18,280 nucleotides of DNA from Azohydromonas lata NBRC 102462 (GCA_945878385.1 CAMCTE010000027.1:1-18280); one strand, 5' to 3'; shown: positions 1 through 7,386, counted from the first letter of the stretch. Numbers and translations: made by a program. Notes: generated by a model from the letters alone, not told the origin.

Positions 1-483
1 GTATTCCCGCACCTGACCGTGCTGGAAAATGTGCGGGTCGGGCTCCAGCGCGGCTTGGGTACCAGCTTTCATTTTTGGTTGCCGGAATCGACGCTCTACC
101 GCCTCAACGACCGGGCCATGGAACTCCTTGAACAGGTGGACTTGGGCGGCTTTGCCGACACGGTGACGGTGGAACTGCCCTATGGCCGCAAGCGGGCCCT
201 GGAGATTGCCACCACCCTGGCGCTGGGCCCGGAGCTGATGCTGCTGGACGAGCCCACCCAGGGCATGGGCCATGAAGACGTCGGGCGCGTGGTCGAGTTG
301 ATCCGCCGCGTGGCGGCCAACCGCACGGTGCTCATGGTCGAGCACAACATGAACGTGGTGTCCAACCTGTCGGACACGATCACGGTACTGGCCCGCGGCT
401 CGGTGCTGGCTGAAGGACCGTATGAAAAAGTGTCCCAGGACCCGCGTGTGCTCGAGGCCTATGTGGGCTCGGCCGAAGCCTGA
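1..483 (+). CDS. livG: HAAT-family ABC transporter ATP-binding protein, LivG-like (5' truncated by window edge)
   Basis: This is the C-terminal part of the first of two ATPases that would power uptake of an amino-acid-like substrate through the LivH/LivM permeases at the inner membrane. The frame is open from base 1, so the true start and the Walker A loop lie outside the window. Visible are a signature motif written LPYGRKR (bases 175-195, with Pro where most ABC proteins have Ser), Walker B LMLLDEP with Asp-Glu at bases 247-252, and the switch His in MVEHNM at 343-345. The C-terminal tail, with a short segment ending in AYVGSAEA, is usual for this family. livF follows after 57 bp. The LivG rather than LivF assignment rests on the EHN motif (LivF has EQN) and on gene order. 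The substrate is unknown. Confidence 0.9.
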   Translation, partial: VFPHLTVLENVRVGLQRGLGTSFHFWLPESTLYRLNDRAMELLEQVDLGGFADTVTVELPYGRKRALEIATTLALGPELMLLDEPTQGMGHEDVGRVVELIRRVAANRTVLMVEHNMNVVSNLSDTITVLARGSVLAEGPYEKVSQDPRVLEAYVGSAEA

Positions 484-502
484 TCTCCCCCCCCCACCCC
501 CC

Positions 503-544
503 ATGAACATCGACAAGACATCCGCAGCAGGAGATTGGGCGTGA
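503..544 (+). other. Possible 13-residue mini-ORF ending on the livF start codon
   Basis: An ATG at 503 opens a 13-codon frame (MNIDKTSAAGDWA) whose TGA at 542-544 overlaps the GTG start of livF at 541-543. It contains the AGGAG of livF. It has no Shine-Dalgarno of its own, because it is preceded by a C9-A-C6 run (487-502). It would therefore depend on ribosomes arriving from livG, which stops 19 bp earlier. The geometry is seen directly; translation is inference and chance is a real alternative. Confidence 0.25.
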
Positions 545-1245
545 GCGCACCGCTGTTGAAGGTTTCCGGCCTGCATGCCTGGTATGGCGAATCCCATGTG
601 CTGCACGGCATCGACTTCGAGGTGCGACAGGGCGAACTGGTCACCCTGCTGGGCCGCAATGGTGCGGGGCGCACCACCACCATCAAGTCGATTCTGGGAC
701 TGGTAGGCAAGCGCAGCGGCTCCATCGAAGTGGCCGGTGTGGAGACGGTGAATCTGCCCACCAACCGCATCGCGCGCCTGGGGTTGGGTTACTGCCCCGA
801 AGAGCGCGGCATCTTCTCCTCTCTTTCATGCGAGGAAAACCTTCTGCTGCCGCCGAGAGTGGGCGAAGGCGGCATGAGTGTGGAAGAAATCTACGAGATG
901 TTTCCCAACCTGAAGGAACGCCGCAACAGCCAGGGCACACGTCTTTCGGGTGGCGAGCAGCAGATGTTGGCCATGGCGCGCATCCTGCGCACGGGCGCCA
1001 AGATCCTGCTGTTGGACGAAATCACCGAGGGCTTGGCCCCCGTGATCGTGCAAACCCTGGGCCGCGTGATCCGCGCCCTCAAGGACAAGGGCCTGACCAT
1101 CATCCTGGTCGAGCAGAACTTCCGTTTTGCAGCGCCGCTGGCCGACCGCCACTATGTGATCGAGCACGGCCAGATCGTGGCCACGGTGCACAAGGCCGAA
1201 CTGGCCGAAAAGTCCGAAATGCTGCATGACCTGCTCGGAGTCTGA
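541..1245 (+). CDS. livF: HAAT-family ABC transporter ATP-binding protein, LivF-like
   Basis: Second ATPase subunit, 234 residues, the usual size for LivF. I chose GTG 541 over TTG 535 because AGGAG at 529-533 lies 7 bp before it but only 1 bp before the TTG. Walker A is GRNGAGRT (residues 38-45), with Arg44 in place of the usual Lys. The signature motif is LSGGEQQ (135-141) and Walker B is ILLLDEI with Asp159-Glu160, where Ile replaces the common Pro. Gln192 in VEQN takes the place of the switch His, which is characteristic of LivF proteins. It would pair with the LivG-like subunit to form the nucleotide-binding heterodimer. Its stop is 66 bp before the binding-protein gene, so co-transcription is likely. 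The Arg in Walker A is the one odd residue. Confidence 0.93.
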   Translation: MSAPLLKVSGLHAWYGESHVLHGIDFEVRQGELVTLLGRNGAGRTTTIKSILGLVGKRSGSIEVAGVETVNLPTNRIARLGLGYCPEERGIFSSLSCEENLLLPPRVGEGGMSVEEIYEMFPNLKERRNSQGTRLSGGEQQMLAMARILRTGAKILLLDEITEGLAPVIVQTLGRVIRALKDKGLTIILVEQNFRFAAPLADRHYVIEHGQIVATVHKAELAEKSEMLHDLLGV

Positions 1246-1311
1246 CCCGAGCGATTTCCACTTGAATCACCACTCGTGTCGCACACGCGACCACACCACA
1301 GGAGACCGACC

Positions 1312-2529
1312 ATGAAACTCAAGACCCTGGCCGCAGCCGCAGCCCTGGCCCTCACCCCCGTGCTGGGCACCGCCCAGCAAGGCAAGCTCTCGGGCGACGT
1401 AGTCAAGATCGGCGTGCTCACGGACATGTCGGGCCTGTATGCCGACTACGGTGGCCCCGGCGCCCTGGCGGCAGCCCGGCTGGCTGTTCAGGATTTCGGC
1501 GGCAAGATGTTCGGCAAGAACATCGAAGTGGTCAATGCCGACCACCAGAACAAGCCCGACATAGCCAAGAATGTGACGCAGCAGTGGTTTGACCGTGACG
1601 GCGTGGACATGACGGTGGAAAACCTGAATTCCTCCGTGGCGCTCGCTGTTCAAGCCCTGGGCAAGGAGAAAAACAAGATCACGATCGTCACCGGTGCGGC
1701 CACATCGCGCCTGACGAACGAAGATTGTGCTCCCGGCACCGGCATCCACTACCTCATGGACACCATCGCCCTGGGCAATGTGGTGGGCAAAGCCGTGGTG
1801 AAGGACGGGGGCAACAGCTGGTTCTTCCTCACCGCCGACTACGCATTCGGCCATTCGCTGGAAAAGGACACGGGCGATGTGGTGAAGGCCTCGGGCGGCC
1901 GCGTCAACGGCGCCGTGCGCCACCCGCTGGGCACCAATGACTTCAGCTCCTTCCTGCTGCAGGCCCAAACTTCCGGCGCCAAGGTGGTGGGCCTGGCCAA
2001 CGCAGGCGGCGACACGGTGAACTCCATCAAGGCCGCGGCCGAGTTCGGCATCACCAAGCGCCAAAACCTGGCTGCCCTGCTGATGCTGATCACCGATGTG
2101 CACGCCATCGGCCTGAACACGGCGCAAGGTCTGTACCTCACCGAAGGTTGGTACTGGGACCTCAACCCCGAGACCCGTGCTTGGGCCGACAAGTTCAGCA
2201 AGGTGATGAACGGCCGCAAGCCCAATTCCAACCATGCGTCCGTGTACTCGGCCACCATGCACTACCTCAAGGCCGTGCAGGCAGCCGGCACGGACGACAC
2301 CGCAGCCGTGATGACCAAGATGAGGGAGACCCCCATCAACGACATGTTCGCCAAGGGCGGCAAGCTGCGTGACGACGGCCGCATGGTGCACGACATGTAC
2401 CTGTTCCAGGTGAAGGCCCCGTCGGCGTCCAAAGGCGCTTGGGACTATTACGACCTGAAGGGTACGGTCAAGGGCGAAGAGGCCTTCCAGTCCATGGCCG
2501 CAGGCAAGTGCGCCGCCGTCAAGAAGTAA
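1312..2529 (+). CDS. Periplasmic substrate-binding protein of the HAAT ABC transporter (LivK-like)
   Basis: A 405-residue periplasmic binding protein of the Leu/Ile/Val-binding (type I periplasmic fold) family that would capture substrate and deliver it to LivH/LivM. ATG 1312 is chosen because it follows AGGAG (about 1300) and begins a typical Sec signal peptide: basic MKLK, an Ala/Leu-rich core and a likely cleavage near GTA-QQ around residue 22. The mature start (GDVVKIGVLTDMSGLYADYG) is the hallmark N-terminal strand of the family, and SSFLLQAQ and GRMVHDMYLFQVK are further conserved-looking segments. Its length is slightly above E. coli LivK. The ligand cannot be deduced: proteins of this clade are often labelled branched-chain amino acid binding without proof. 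A strong hairpin follows the stop, which fits higher expression of this subunit than of the permeases. Confidence 0.93.
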   Translation: MKLKTLAAAAALALTPVLGTAQQGKLSGDVVKIGVLTDMSGLYADYGGPGALAAARLAVQDFGGKMFGKNIEVVNADHQNKPDIAKNVTQQWFDRDGVDMTVENLNSSVALAVQALGKEKNKITIVTGAATSRLTNEDCAPGTGIHYLMDTIALGNVVGKAVVKDGGNSWFFLTADYAFGHSLEKDTGDVVKASGGRVNGAVRHPLGTNDFSSFLLQAQTSGAKVVGLANAGGDTVNSIKAAAEFGITKRQNLAALLMLITDVHAIGLNTAQGLYLTEGWYWDLNPETRAWADKFSKVMNGRKPNSNHASVYSATMHYLKAVQAAGTDDTAAVMTKMRETPINDMFAKGGKLRDDGRMVHDMYLFQVKAPSASKGAWDYYDLKGTVKGEEAFQSMAAGKCAAVKK

Positions 2530-2534
2530 GCCAC

Positions 2535-2562
2535 TGAGGCGGCCCTTCAACGGGCCGCCTCA
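2535..2562 (+). promoter_or_regulatory. Intercistronic stem-loop between the binding-protein gene and livH
   Basis: TGAGGCGGCCC (2535-2545) and GGGCCGCCTCA (2552-2562) form a perfect 11-bp stem around a 6-base loop. No T-run follows, so it is not a canonical terminator inside an operon. In known transporter operons such hairpins protect the binding-protein mRNA from 3' decay or cause partial termination, giving excess of the binding protein over the permease. That role is inferred here. Confidence 0.75.
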
Positions 2563-2600
2563 CCCGATTCATTCACCGCAGCACACGCGATCGCCCGACC

Positions 2601-3488
2601 ATGGACGAAATCTTCGGCGTACCGATACAGGCCTTCATGGGGCAACTCATGCTGGGCTTGGTCAACGGCTCGTTCTACGCCCTGCTCTCCCTGGGCTTGG
2701 CCGTCATCTTCGGCATGCTCAACATCGTGAACTTCGCCCATGGGGCCTTGTACATGGTGGGTGCCTTCTTCGCCTGGATGCTGCTGAATTACGCGGGCGT
2801 GAACTACTGGATGGCACTGCTGCTGGTGCCACTGGCGGTGGGCCTGGTGGGCGTGGTGATCGAGAAGTGCCTGCTGCAGTGGCTGCAGGGTCTTGACCAC
2901 TTGTATGGCCTGCTGCTGACCTTCGGGTTGGCGCTCATACTGGAAGGCGTGTTCCGTGAAGCCTACGGATCATCGGGCCTGCCGTATGAACTGCCCCCCG
3001 TGTTCCGCGGTGCCTTTGACCTGGGCTTCATGTTCCTGCCCAAGTACCGGGCCTGGGTGGTGGTGGCAGCCCTCGTGGTGTGCCTGGCCACCTGGTTTGT
3101 GATCGAGAAGACCAAGCTCGGTGCCTACCTGCGAGCCGGTACCGAGAACCCCAACCTGGTCAAGGCCTTCGGCATCAATGTGCCGCTGATGGTGACGCTC
3201 ACCTACGCCTTCGGTGTGGGTTTGGCCGGATTGGCCGGTGCGATGGCCGCACCGATCTACCAGGTCAGCCCCCTGATGGGGTCGAACATCATCATCATCG
3301 TGTTCGCGGTGGTGGTCATCGGTGGCATGGGTTCCATCCTGGGCTCCATCGTCACCGGCCTGGCTCTGGGGCTGATCGAGGGATTGAGCAAGGTGTTCTA
3401 CGCCGAGATTTCCACCACGGTGGTGTTCATCATCATGGCCATCGTGCTGATGGTGCGGCCTGCAGGCCTGTTTGGGCGGGAGAAGTGA
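2601..3488 (+). CDS. livH: HAAT ABC transporter permease LivH
   Basis: Inner-membrane permease of 295 residues that with LivM forms the translocation channel. The sequence is hydrophobic almost throughout, with about eight membrane-spanning stretches. It carries the family features NGSFYALLSLGLAVIFG near the N terminus, followed by NIVNFAHG, and GLAGLAGAMAAPIYQVSP plus VVIGGMGSILGSIVTG in the C-terminal half. The cytoplasmic AYLRAGTENPNLVKAFGIN segment corresponds to the EAA-like loop that contacts the ATPases. ATG 2601 gives the conserved N terminus, but no clear Shine-Dalgarno precedes it; the spacing from the upstream hairpin is 38 bp. It ends in GLFGREK and is followed 2 bp later by livM. 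Confidence 0.95.
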   Translation: MDEIFGVPIQAFMGQLMLGLVNGSFYALLSLGLAVIFGMLNIVNFAHGALYMVGAFFAWMLLNYAGVNYWMALLLVPLAVGLVGVVIEKCLLQWLQGLDHLYGLLLTFGLALILEGVFREAYGSSGLPYELPPVFRGAFDLGFMFLPKYRAWVVVAALVVCLATWFVIEKTKLGAYLRAGTENPNLVKAFGINVPLMVTLTYAFGVGLAGLAGAMAAPIYQVSPLMGSNIIIIVFAVVVIGGMGSILGSIVTGLALGLIEGLSKVFYAEISTTVVFIIMAIVLMVRPAGLFGREK

Positions 3489-3490
3489 GC

Positions 3491-4417
3491 ATGAGCCGCA
3501 CCGCCATTGCCTTCCTCGTCCTGCTGGCCGCCGGCTTGGTGGCCCCCTTCGTGGGCTACCCCATCTTCCTGATGAAGGTGCTGTGCTTTGCCCTGTTCGC
3601 CAGCGCCTTCAACCTGCTGATCGGCTACACCGGCCTGCTTTCATTCGGCCACGCCATGTTCTTTGGCTTCGCGGCCTATGTGTCTGGGCATGCCGCCAAG
3701 GTGTGGGGCCTCACACCAGAGTTGGCCATCCTGGCCGGCACGCTCAGTGCCGCAGGCATCGGCGCGGTGACTGGCTGGCTGGCCGTGCGGCGCCAGGGCA
3801 TCTACTTCGCCATGGTCACCCTGGCGCTGGCGCAGATGGTGTATTTCATCTGCGTGCAGGCACCCTTCACCTACGCGGAAGACGGCATCCAGAGCATTCC
3901 GCGAGGCAAACTGTTCGGTGTGCTGGACCTCAGCGGCGACCGCACCATGTACTACCTGGTGTTTGCAGTATTCATGTTGGGTCTGCTGGGCATCTACCGC
4001 ATCATCCACTCGCCTTTCGGGCAGGTGTTGAAGTCCATTCGTGAGAACGAGCCGCGCGCGCTGTCTCTGGGCTACGACGTGGACCGCTACAAGCTGGTGG
4101 CCTTCATCCTGTCGGCGGCCTTGGCAGGCTTGGCGGGTGCCACCAAGAGCCTGGCCTTCGGCTTGGCCACCCTGACCGATGTGAGTTGGCAGATGAGCGG
4201 CGAAGTGGTGCTGATGACGCTGCTGGGGGGCATGGGCACCATCTTCGGCCCAGCCCTGGGGGCTGCGGTCATTGTGACCATGCAGAACTACCTCTCGGGC
4301 ATGGGCTCGATGGTCACGGTGATCATGGGCGCCACCTTCGTGGCTTGCGTGCTGCTGTTCCGCAGGGGTATCGTGGGCGAGATCGAGCACCGCTGGAAGA
4401 ACCGCTCAGCATCCTGA
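3491..4417 (+). CDS. livM: HAAT ABC transporter permease LivM
   Basis: Second inner-membrane permease, 308 residues. ATG 3491 has GGGAG 8 bp upstream, inside the end of livH; a GTG at 3485 that overlaps the livH stop is the alternative. Family motifs are FNLLIGYTGLLSFGHAMFFG (about residues 38-57), the cytoplasmic loop SIRENEPRALSLGYDVDRYK and the following AFILSAALAGLAGA, and LLGGMGTIFGPALGA near the C terminus. About eight to nine membrane helices are apparent. It is the last gene of the operon, since an intrinsic terminator begins 56 bp after its stop. The gene order ATPases, binding protein, permeases differs from the E. coli livKHMGF order. Confidence 0.95.
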   Translation: MSRTAIAFLVLLAAGLVAPFVGYPIFLMKVLCFALFASAFNLLIGYTGLLSFGHAMFFGFAAYVSGHAAKVWGLTPELAILAGTLSAAGIGAVTGWLAVRRQGIYFAMVTLALAQMVYFICVQAPFTYAEDGIQSIPRGKLFGVLDLSGDRTMYYLVFAVFMLGLLGIYRIIHSPFGQVLKSIRENEPRALSLGYDVDRYKLVAFILSAALAGLAGATKSLAFGLATLTDVSWQMSGEVVLMTLLGGMGTIFGPALGAAVIVTMQNYLSGMGSMVTVIMGATFVACVLLFRRGIVGEIEHRWKNRSAS

Positions 4418-4473
4418 TGCCCCATGGGGGCTGCGTGTCGAGTTGGCGCGGCGCGGCACACCCCTGAAACCGA

Positions 4474-4514
4474 AATGCCCCGCGGCTTTCCAGCAGCGGG
4501 GCATTCGTCTTTTT
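4474..4514 (+). terminator. Intrinsic terminator of the liv-type operon
   Basis: AATGCCCCGC (4474-4483) pairs perfectly with GCGGGGCATT (4496-4505), a 10-bp GC-rich stem with a 12-base loop, followed by TCTTTTT ending at 4514. This is the clearest Rho-independent terminator in the window and separates the transporter operon from the glycosyltransferase gene. Confidence 0.88.
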
Positions 4515-4633
4515 GTGCCTCCCTGTCCTGCAACGGTTACCCGCGTGATGTCGGACAGCGGGTGCATGCTAATCGTGAACAGGGTGGCACTCCAGCCCGC
4601 CCCCCGCAGACCAGGGGGAGAGCGGAGATCATC

Positions 4634-4663
4634 ATGGCAGCGGTATCCTTGAAAACGCCATGA
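4634..4663 (+). other. Possible 9-residue leader ORF coupled to the glycosyltransferase gene
   Basis: ATG 4634 is preceded by GGAG at 4624-4627 with a 6-bp spacer, which is a good ribosome-binding site. Nine codons (MAAVSLKTP) end in TGA 4661-4663, which overlaps the glycosyltransferase ATG at 4660 as ATGA. The glycosyltransferase start itself has no Shine-Dalgarno. The layout suggests ribosomes initiate on the mini-ORF and re-initiate on the main gene. Translation is inferred. Confidence 0.4.
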
Positions 4664-5916
4664 ACATCCTGCTCATCCACCAGAACTTCCCCGGCCAGTT
4701 CAAGCACCTGGCCCCTGCCCTGGCCCAACGCGGCCACCGGGTGCTGGCCATGCCCATGAAGGCCCAGGCGCCATCCCAGTGGCAAGGCGTGGAACTGCGC
4801 CCCTACATGCCGCGGCGCGGCAGCACGCCAGGGGTGCATCCCTGGGCGGTGGACTTCGAGACCAAAACCATCCGGGCCGAAGCCTGGTTCCGCGCGGCGC
4901 TGGCGCTCAAGGCCGAAGGATTCACACCGGATGTCGTACTGGCCCACCACGGCTGGGGCGAAAGCCTCTTCGTCAAGGAGGTGTGGCCACACACCCGCTT
5001 GGGCATCTACTGCGAGTTCTTCTACCTCAGCGAGGGAGCAGACAGCGGTTTCGACCCGGAATTCGCACGCCACGATCCCGGCGACCTGTGCCGACTACGG
5101 CTGAAGAACCTCAACAACCTGCTGCACTTCGAAATGGCCGACGCCGGCCTGTCGCCTACGCGGTGGCAGGCCAGCACCTTCCCCGAGCCCTTCCGCACAC
5201 GCATGGCGGTGGCCCATGACGGGATTGACACCGAACGGCTGCAGCCGGCCCAGGGCGTTTCGGTGAACTGGTCGCTTGCGCAGGGGCAGGGCTTGCAGAT
5301 CGACGCGGGCGAAGAGGTCATCACCTTCGTCAATCGCAACCTGGAGCCGTACCGCGGCTATCACATCTTCATGCGCGCGCTGCCCGAACTGCTGCGGCAA
5401 CGGCCGCGGGCCAGGGTGGTGATCGTCGGTGCTGACCAAGTGAGCTATGGCGCAGCGCCCGACCCCGCGGTGCACGGTGCCTCCACTTGGCGCGAGGTCT
5501 TCATCCGCGAGGTGCGCGGCCAGATCACCGACGCCGACTGGTCGCGGGTGCACTTCGTGGGCCAACTGCCCTATGACGCCTTCATCTCGCTGCTGCAGAT
5601 CAGCACGGTGCATGTCTACCTCACCTATCCCTTCGTGCTGAGTTGGAGCCTGCTGGAGGCCATGAGCATCGGCTGCGCCATCGTGGGCAGCGACACCGCG
5701 CCGGTGCGCGAGGTGATCGAGCATGGTGTGACGGGGCGGCTCGTGGACTTCTTTGATCCGGCCGCCCTGGTGCAGTCGGTATGCGCACTGCTGGAGGACC
5801 CGGCAGCGCGACAGCGCCTGGGGCATCGGGCGCGGGCGCTGGCGCAGGAGCGCTTCGATCTGCAGCGGGTGTGCCTGCCGCAACAACTGGCCTGGGCCGA
5901 ATCCCTGGGCGGCTGA
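4660..5916 (+). CDS. GT4-type (GT-B fold) glycosyltransferase, acceptor unknown
   Basis: A 418-residue retaining-type glycosyltransferase of the GT4/group 1 superfamily, presumably moving a sugar from a nucleotide-sugar to an unknown acceptor at the cytoplasmic face of the inner membrane. The N-terminal GT-B half starts with MNILLIHQNFPGQFKHLAPA, a recurrent start in this family, which supports ATG 4660. The C-terminal donor half holds VNRNLEPYRGYHIFMRALPE and SLLEAMSIGCAIVGSDTAPV. In the usual E-x7-E donor motif the second Glu is present (Glu333) but the first position is Phe325. It stands alone: no other polysaccharide gene lies nearby. It sits after the liv terminator and 74 bp before miaB. 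No Shine-Dalgarno precedes the start. Confidence 0.88.
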   Translation: MNILLIHQNFPGQFKHLAPALAQRGHRVLAMPMKAQAPSQWQGVELRPYMPRRGSTPGVHPWAVDFETKTIRAEAWFRAALALKAEGFTPDVVLAHHGWGESLFVKEVWPHTRLGIYCEFFYLSEGADSGFDPEFARHDPGDLCRLRLKNLNNLLHFEMADAGLSPTRWQASTFPEPFRTRMAVAHDGIDTERLQPAQGVSVNWSLAQGQGLQIDAGEEVITFVNRNLEPYRGYHIFMRALPELLRQRPRARVVIVGADQVSYGAAPDPAVHGASTWREVFIREVRGQITDADWSRVHFVGQLPYDAFISLLQISTVHVYLTYPFVLSWSLLEAMSIGCAIVGSDTAPVREVIEHGVTGRLVDFFDPAALVQSVCALLEDPAARQRLGHRARALAQERFDLQRVCLPQQLAWAESLGG

Positions 5917-5931
5917 CCGCGGGGGGCCACC

Positions 5932-5937
5932 TACAAT
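5932..5937 (+). promoter_or_regulatory. Tentative -10 element upstream of miaB
   Basis: TACAAT at 5932-5937 matches the sigma70 -10 consensus at five of six positions and lies 53 bp before the miaB start. I see no good -35 at 16-18 bp. miaB may alternatively be read through from the glycosyltransferase gene. Confidence 0.3.
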
Positions 5938-5990
5938 GGTCGGTTTTGCGGCCCTTGGATTTACACCACCCCCGCCGCCAGGAGAACCCC

Positions 5991-7379
5991 ATGAGCGACC
6001 GCTCCAAGCCCGCCGACAGCGCGGCGCGCAAGGTCTTCATCCGCACCTTCGGGTGCCAGATGAATGAATACGATTCCGACAAGATGGCCGATGTGCTGCG
6101 CGCAGCGCAAGGCTACGAACCCACCGACAACCCCGAAGAGGCCGATCTGATCCTCTTCAACACCTGTTCGGTGCGGGAGAAGGCACAGGAGAAGGTATTC
6201 AGCGACCTGGGCCGCGTGAAGCACCTCAAGGAAAAGGGTGTGCTGATCGGCGTGGGCGGTTGTGTGGCCTCCCAGGAAGGCGCGGCCATCATTGAACGCG
6301 CTCCCTATGTGGACCTGGTCTTCGGCCCGCAAACCCTGCACCGGCTGCCGCAGATGATCGAGCAGCGCCAAGCCGCGCGCCGCCCGCAGGTGGACATCTC
6401 CTTCCCCGAGATTGAAAAGTTCGACCATCTGCCGCCGGCCCGCACGGAAGGCGCATCCGCCTTCGTGTCCATCATGGAGGGCTGCAGCAAGTACTGTTCC
6501 TACTGCGTGGTGCCCTACACGCGCGGCGAGGAAGTGCACCGTCCTTTCGAGGATGTGCTGACGGAAGTGGCCGGATTGGCCGACCAGGGGGTCAAGGAAG
6601 TCACCCTGTTGGGCCAGAACGTGAACGCCTACCGCGGGCGCATGGGCGGCACCACGGAAATCGCCGACTTCGCGCTGCTGCTGGAATATGTGGCCGAGAT
6701 TCCGGGTGTGGAACGCATCCGCTACACCACCAGCCACCCCAATGAATTCACGCAGCGCCTGATCGAGGTTTACGGCAAGACCGACAAGTTGGTGAACCAC
6801 CTGCACCTGCCGGTGCAGCATGGGTCAGACCGGATCCTGATGGCCATGAAGCGCGGCTACACCGCGATGGAATACAAGAGCACCATCCGCAAGCTGCGCG
6901 CGGTGCGGCCCGACATCTCACTGAGCTCGGACTTCATCGTGGGCTTCCCCGGCGAGACTGAAGACGACTTCGGCAAGATGATGAAGCTCATTGAGGACAT
7001 CGGCTTCGACGCTTCATTCAGCTTTGTTTTCAGCCCACGGCCCGGCACGCCCGCGTCCAATCTGGCCGACGACACTCCTCAAGATGTCAAGCTCAAGCGC
7101 CTGCAACACCTTCAGGCCACCATTGAGGCCAATGTGCGGCGCATCAGCGACAGCCGCTTGGGCACGTTGCAGCGCATTCTGGTGGAAGGCCCCTCGCGCA
7201 ACAGCGCCACCGGCAAGGCCGGCAGTTCACCCACCGAGTTGATGGGGCGCACCGAGTGCAACCGGATCGTCAATTTCGAAGGCGGGCCGCAGGGTTCGCG
7301 CCTGCACGGGCAGATGCTGGACGTGCGCATCACGCAGGCACTGCCGCATTCGCTGCGGGGTGAGGTGCAGACGAACTGA
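5991..7379 (+). CDS. miaB: tRNA-2-methylthio-N6-dimethylallyladenosine synthase (MiaB)
   Basis: Radical-SAM methylthiotransferase of 462 residues that adds the methylthio group to i6A37 of tRNAs reading UNN codons. ATG 5991 follows AGGAG with a good spacer. The N-terminal UPF0004 domain carries the three auxiliary-cluster cysteines Cys22 (FGCQMN), Cys59 (NTCSVRE) and Cys91 (GGCVA). The radical-SAM cluster is CSKYCSYC with Cys165, Cys169 and Cys172. The C-terminal TRAM domain spans roughly the last 70 residues. Motifs such as TTSHPNEF, LPVQHGSD and SSDFIVGFPGETEDDF are typical of MiaB rather than RimO. It ends 7 bp before the stop of a converging small gene. Nothing unusual was noted. Confidence 0.98.
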   Translation: MSDRSKPADSAARKVFIRTFGCQMNEYDSDKMADVLRAAQGYEPTDNPEEADLILFNTCSVREKAQEKVFSDLGRVKHLKEKGVLIGVGGCVASQEGAAIIERAPYVDLVFGPQTLHRLPQMIEQRQAARRPQVDISFPEIEKFDHLPPARTEGASAFVSIMEGCSKYCSYCVVPYTRGEEVHRPFEDVLTEVAGLADQGVKEVTLLGQNVNAYRGRMGGTTEIADFALLLEYVAEIPGVERIRYTTSHPNEFTQRLIEVYGKTDKLVNHLHLPVQHGSDRILMAMKRGYTAMEYKSTIRKLRAVRPDISLSSDFIVGFPGETEDDFGKMMKLIEDIGFDASFSFVFSPRPGTPASNLADDTPQDVKLKRLQHLQATIEANVRRISDSRLGTLQRILVEGPSRNSATGKAGSSPTELMGRTECNRIVNFEGGPQGSRLHGQMLDVRITQALPHSLRGEVQTN

Positions 7380-7386
7380 TAGCGAT

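Noticed and set aside
1278..1291. GTCGC-ACAC-GCGAC small hairpin in the livF/binding-protein gap
   Set aside because: Only 5 bp of stem; expected often by chance at this GC content.
1267..2550. 427-codon open frame on the minus strand opposite the binding-protein gene
   Set aside because: Composition is His/Gly/Val/Ala-rich and typical of the antisense of a GC-rich gene; the + frame has a signal peptide and family motifs throughout.
4420..4429. CCCCATGGGG palindrome just after livM
   Set aside because: Arms are too short with no loop, and a proper terminator lies 45 bp downstream; likely chance in GC-rich DNA.
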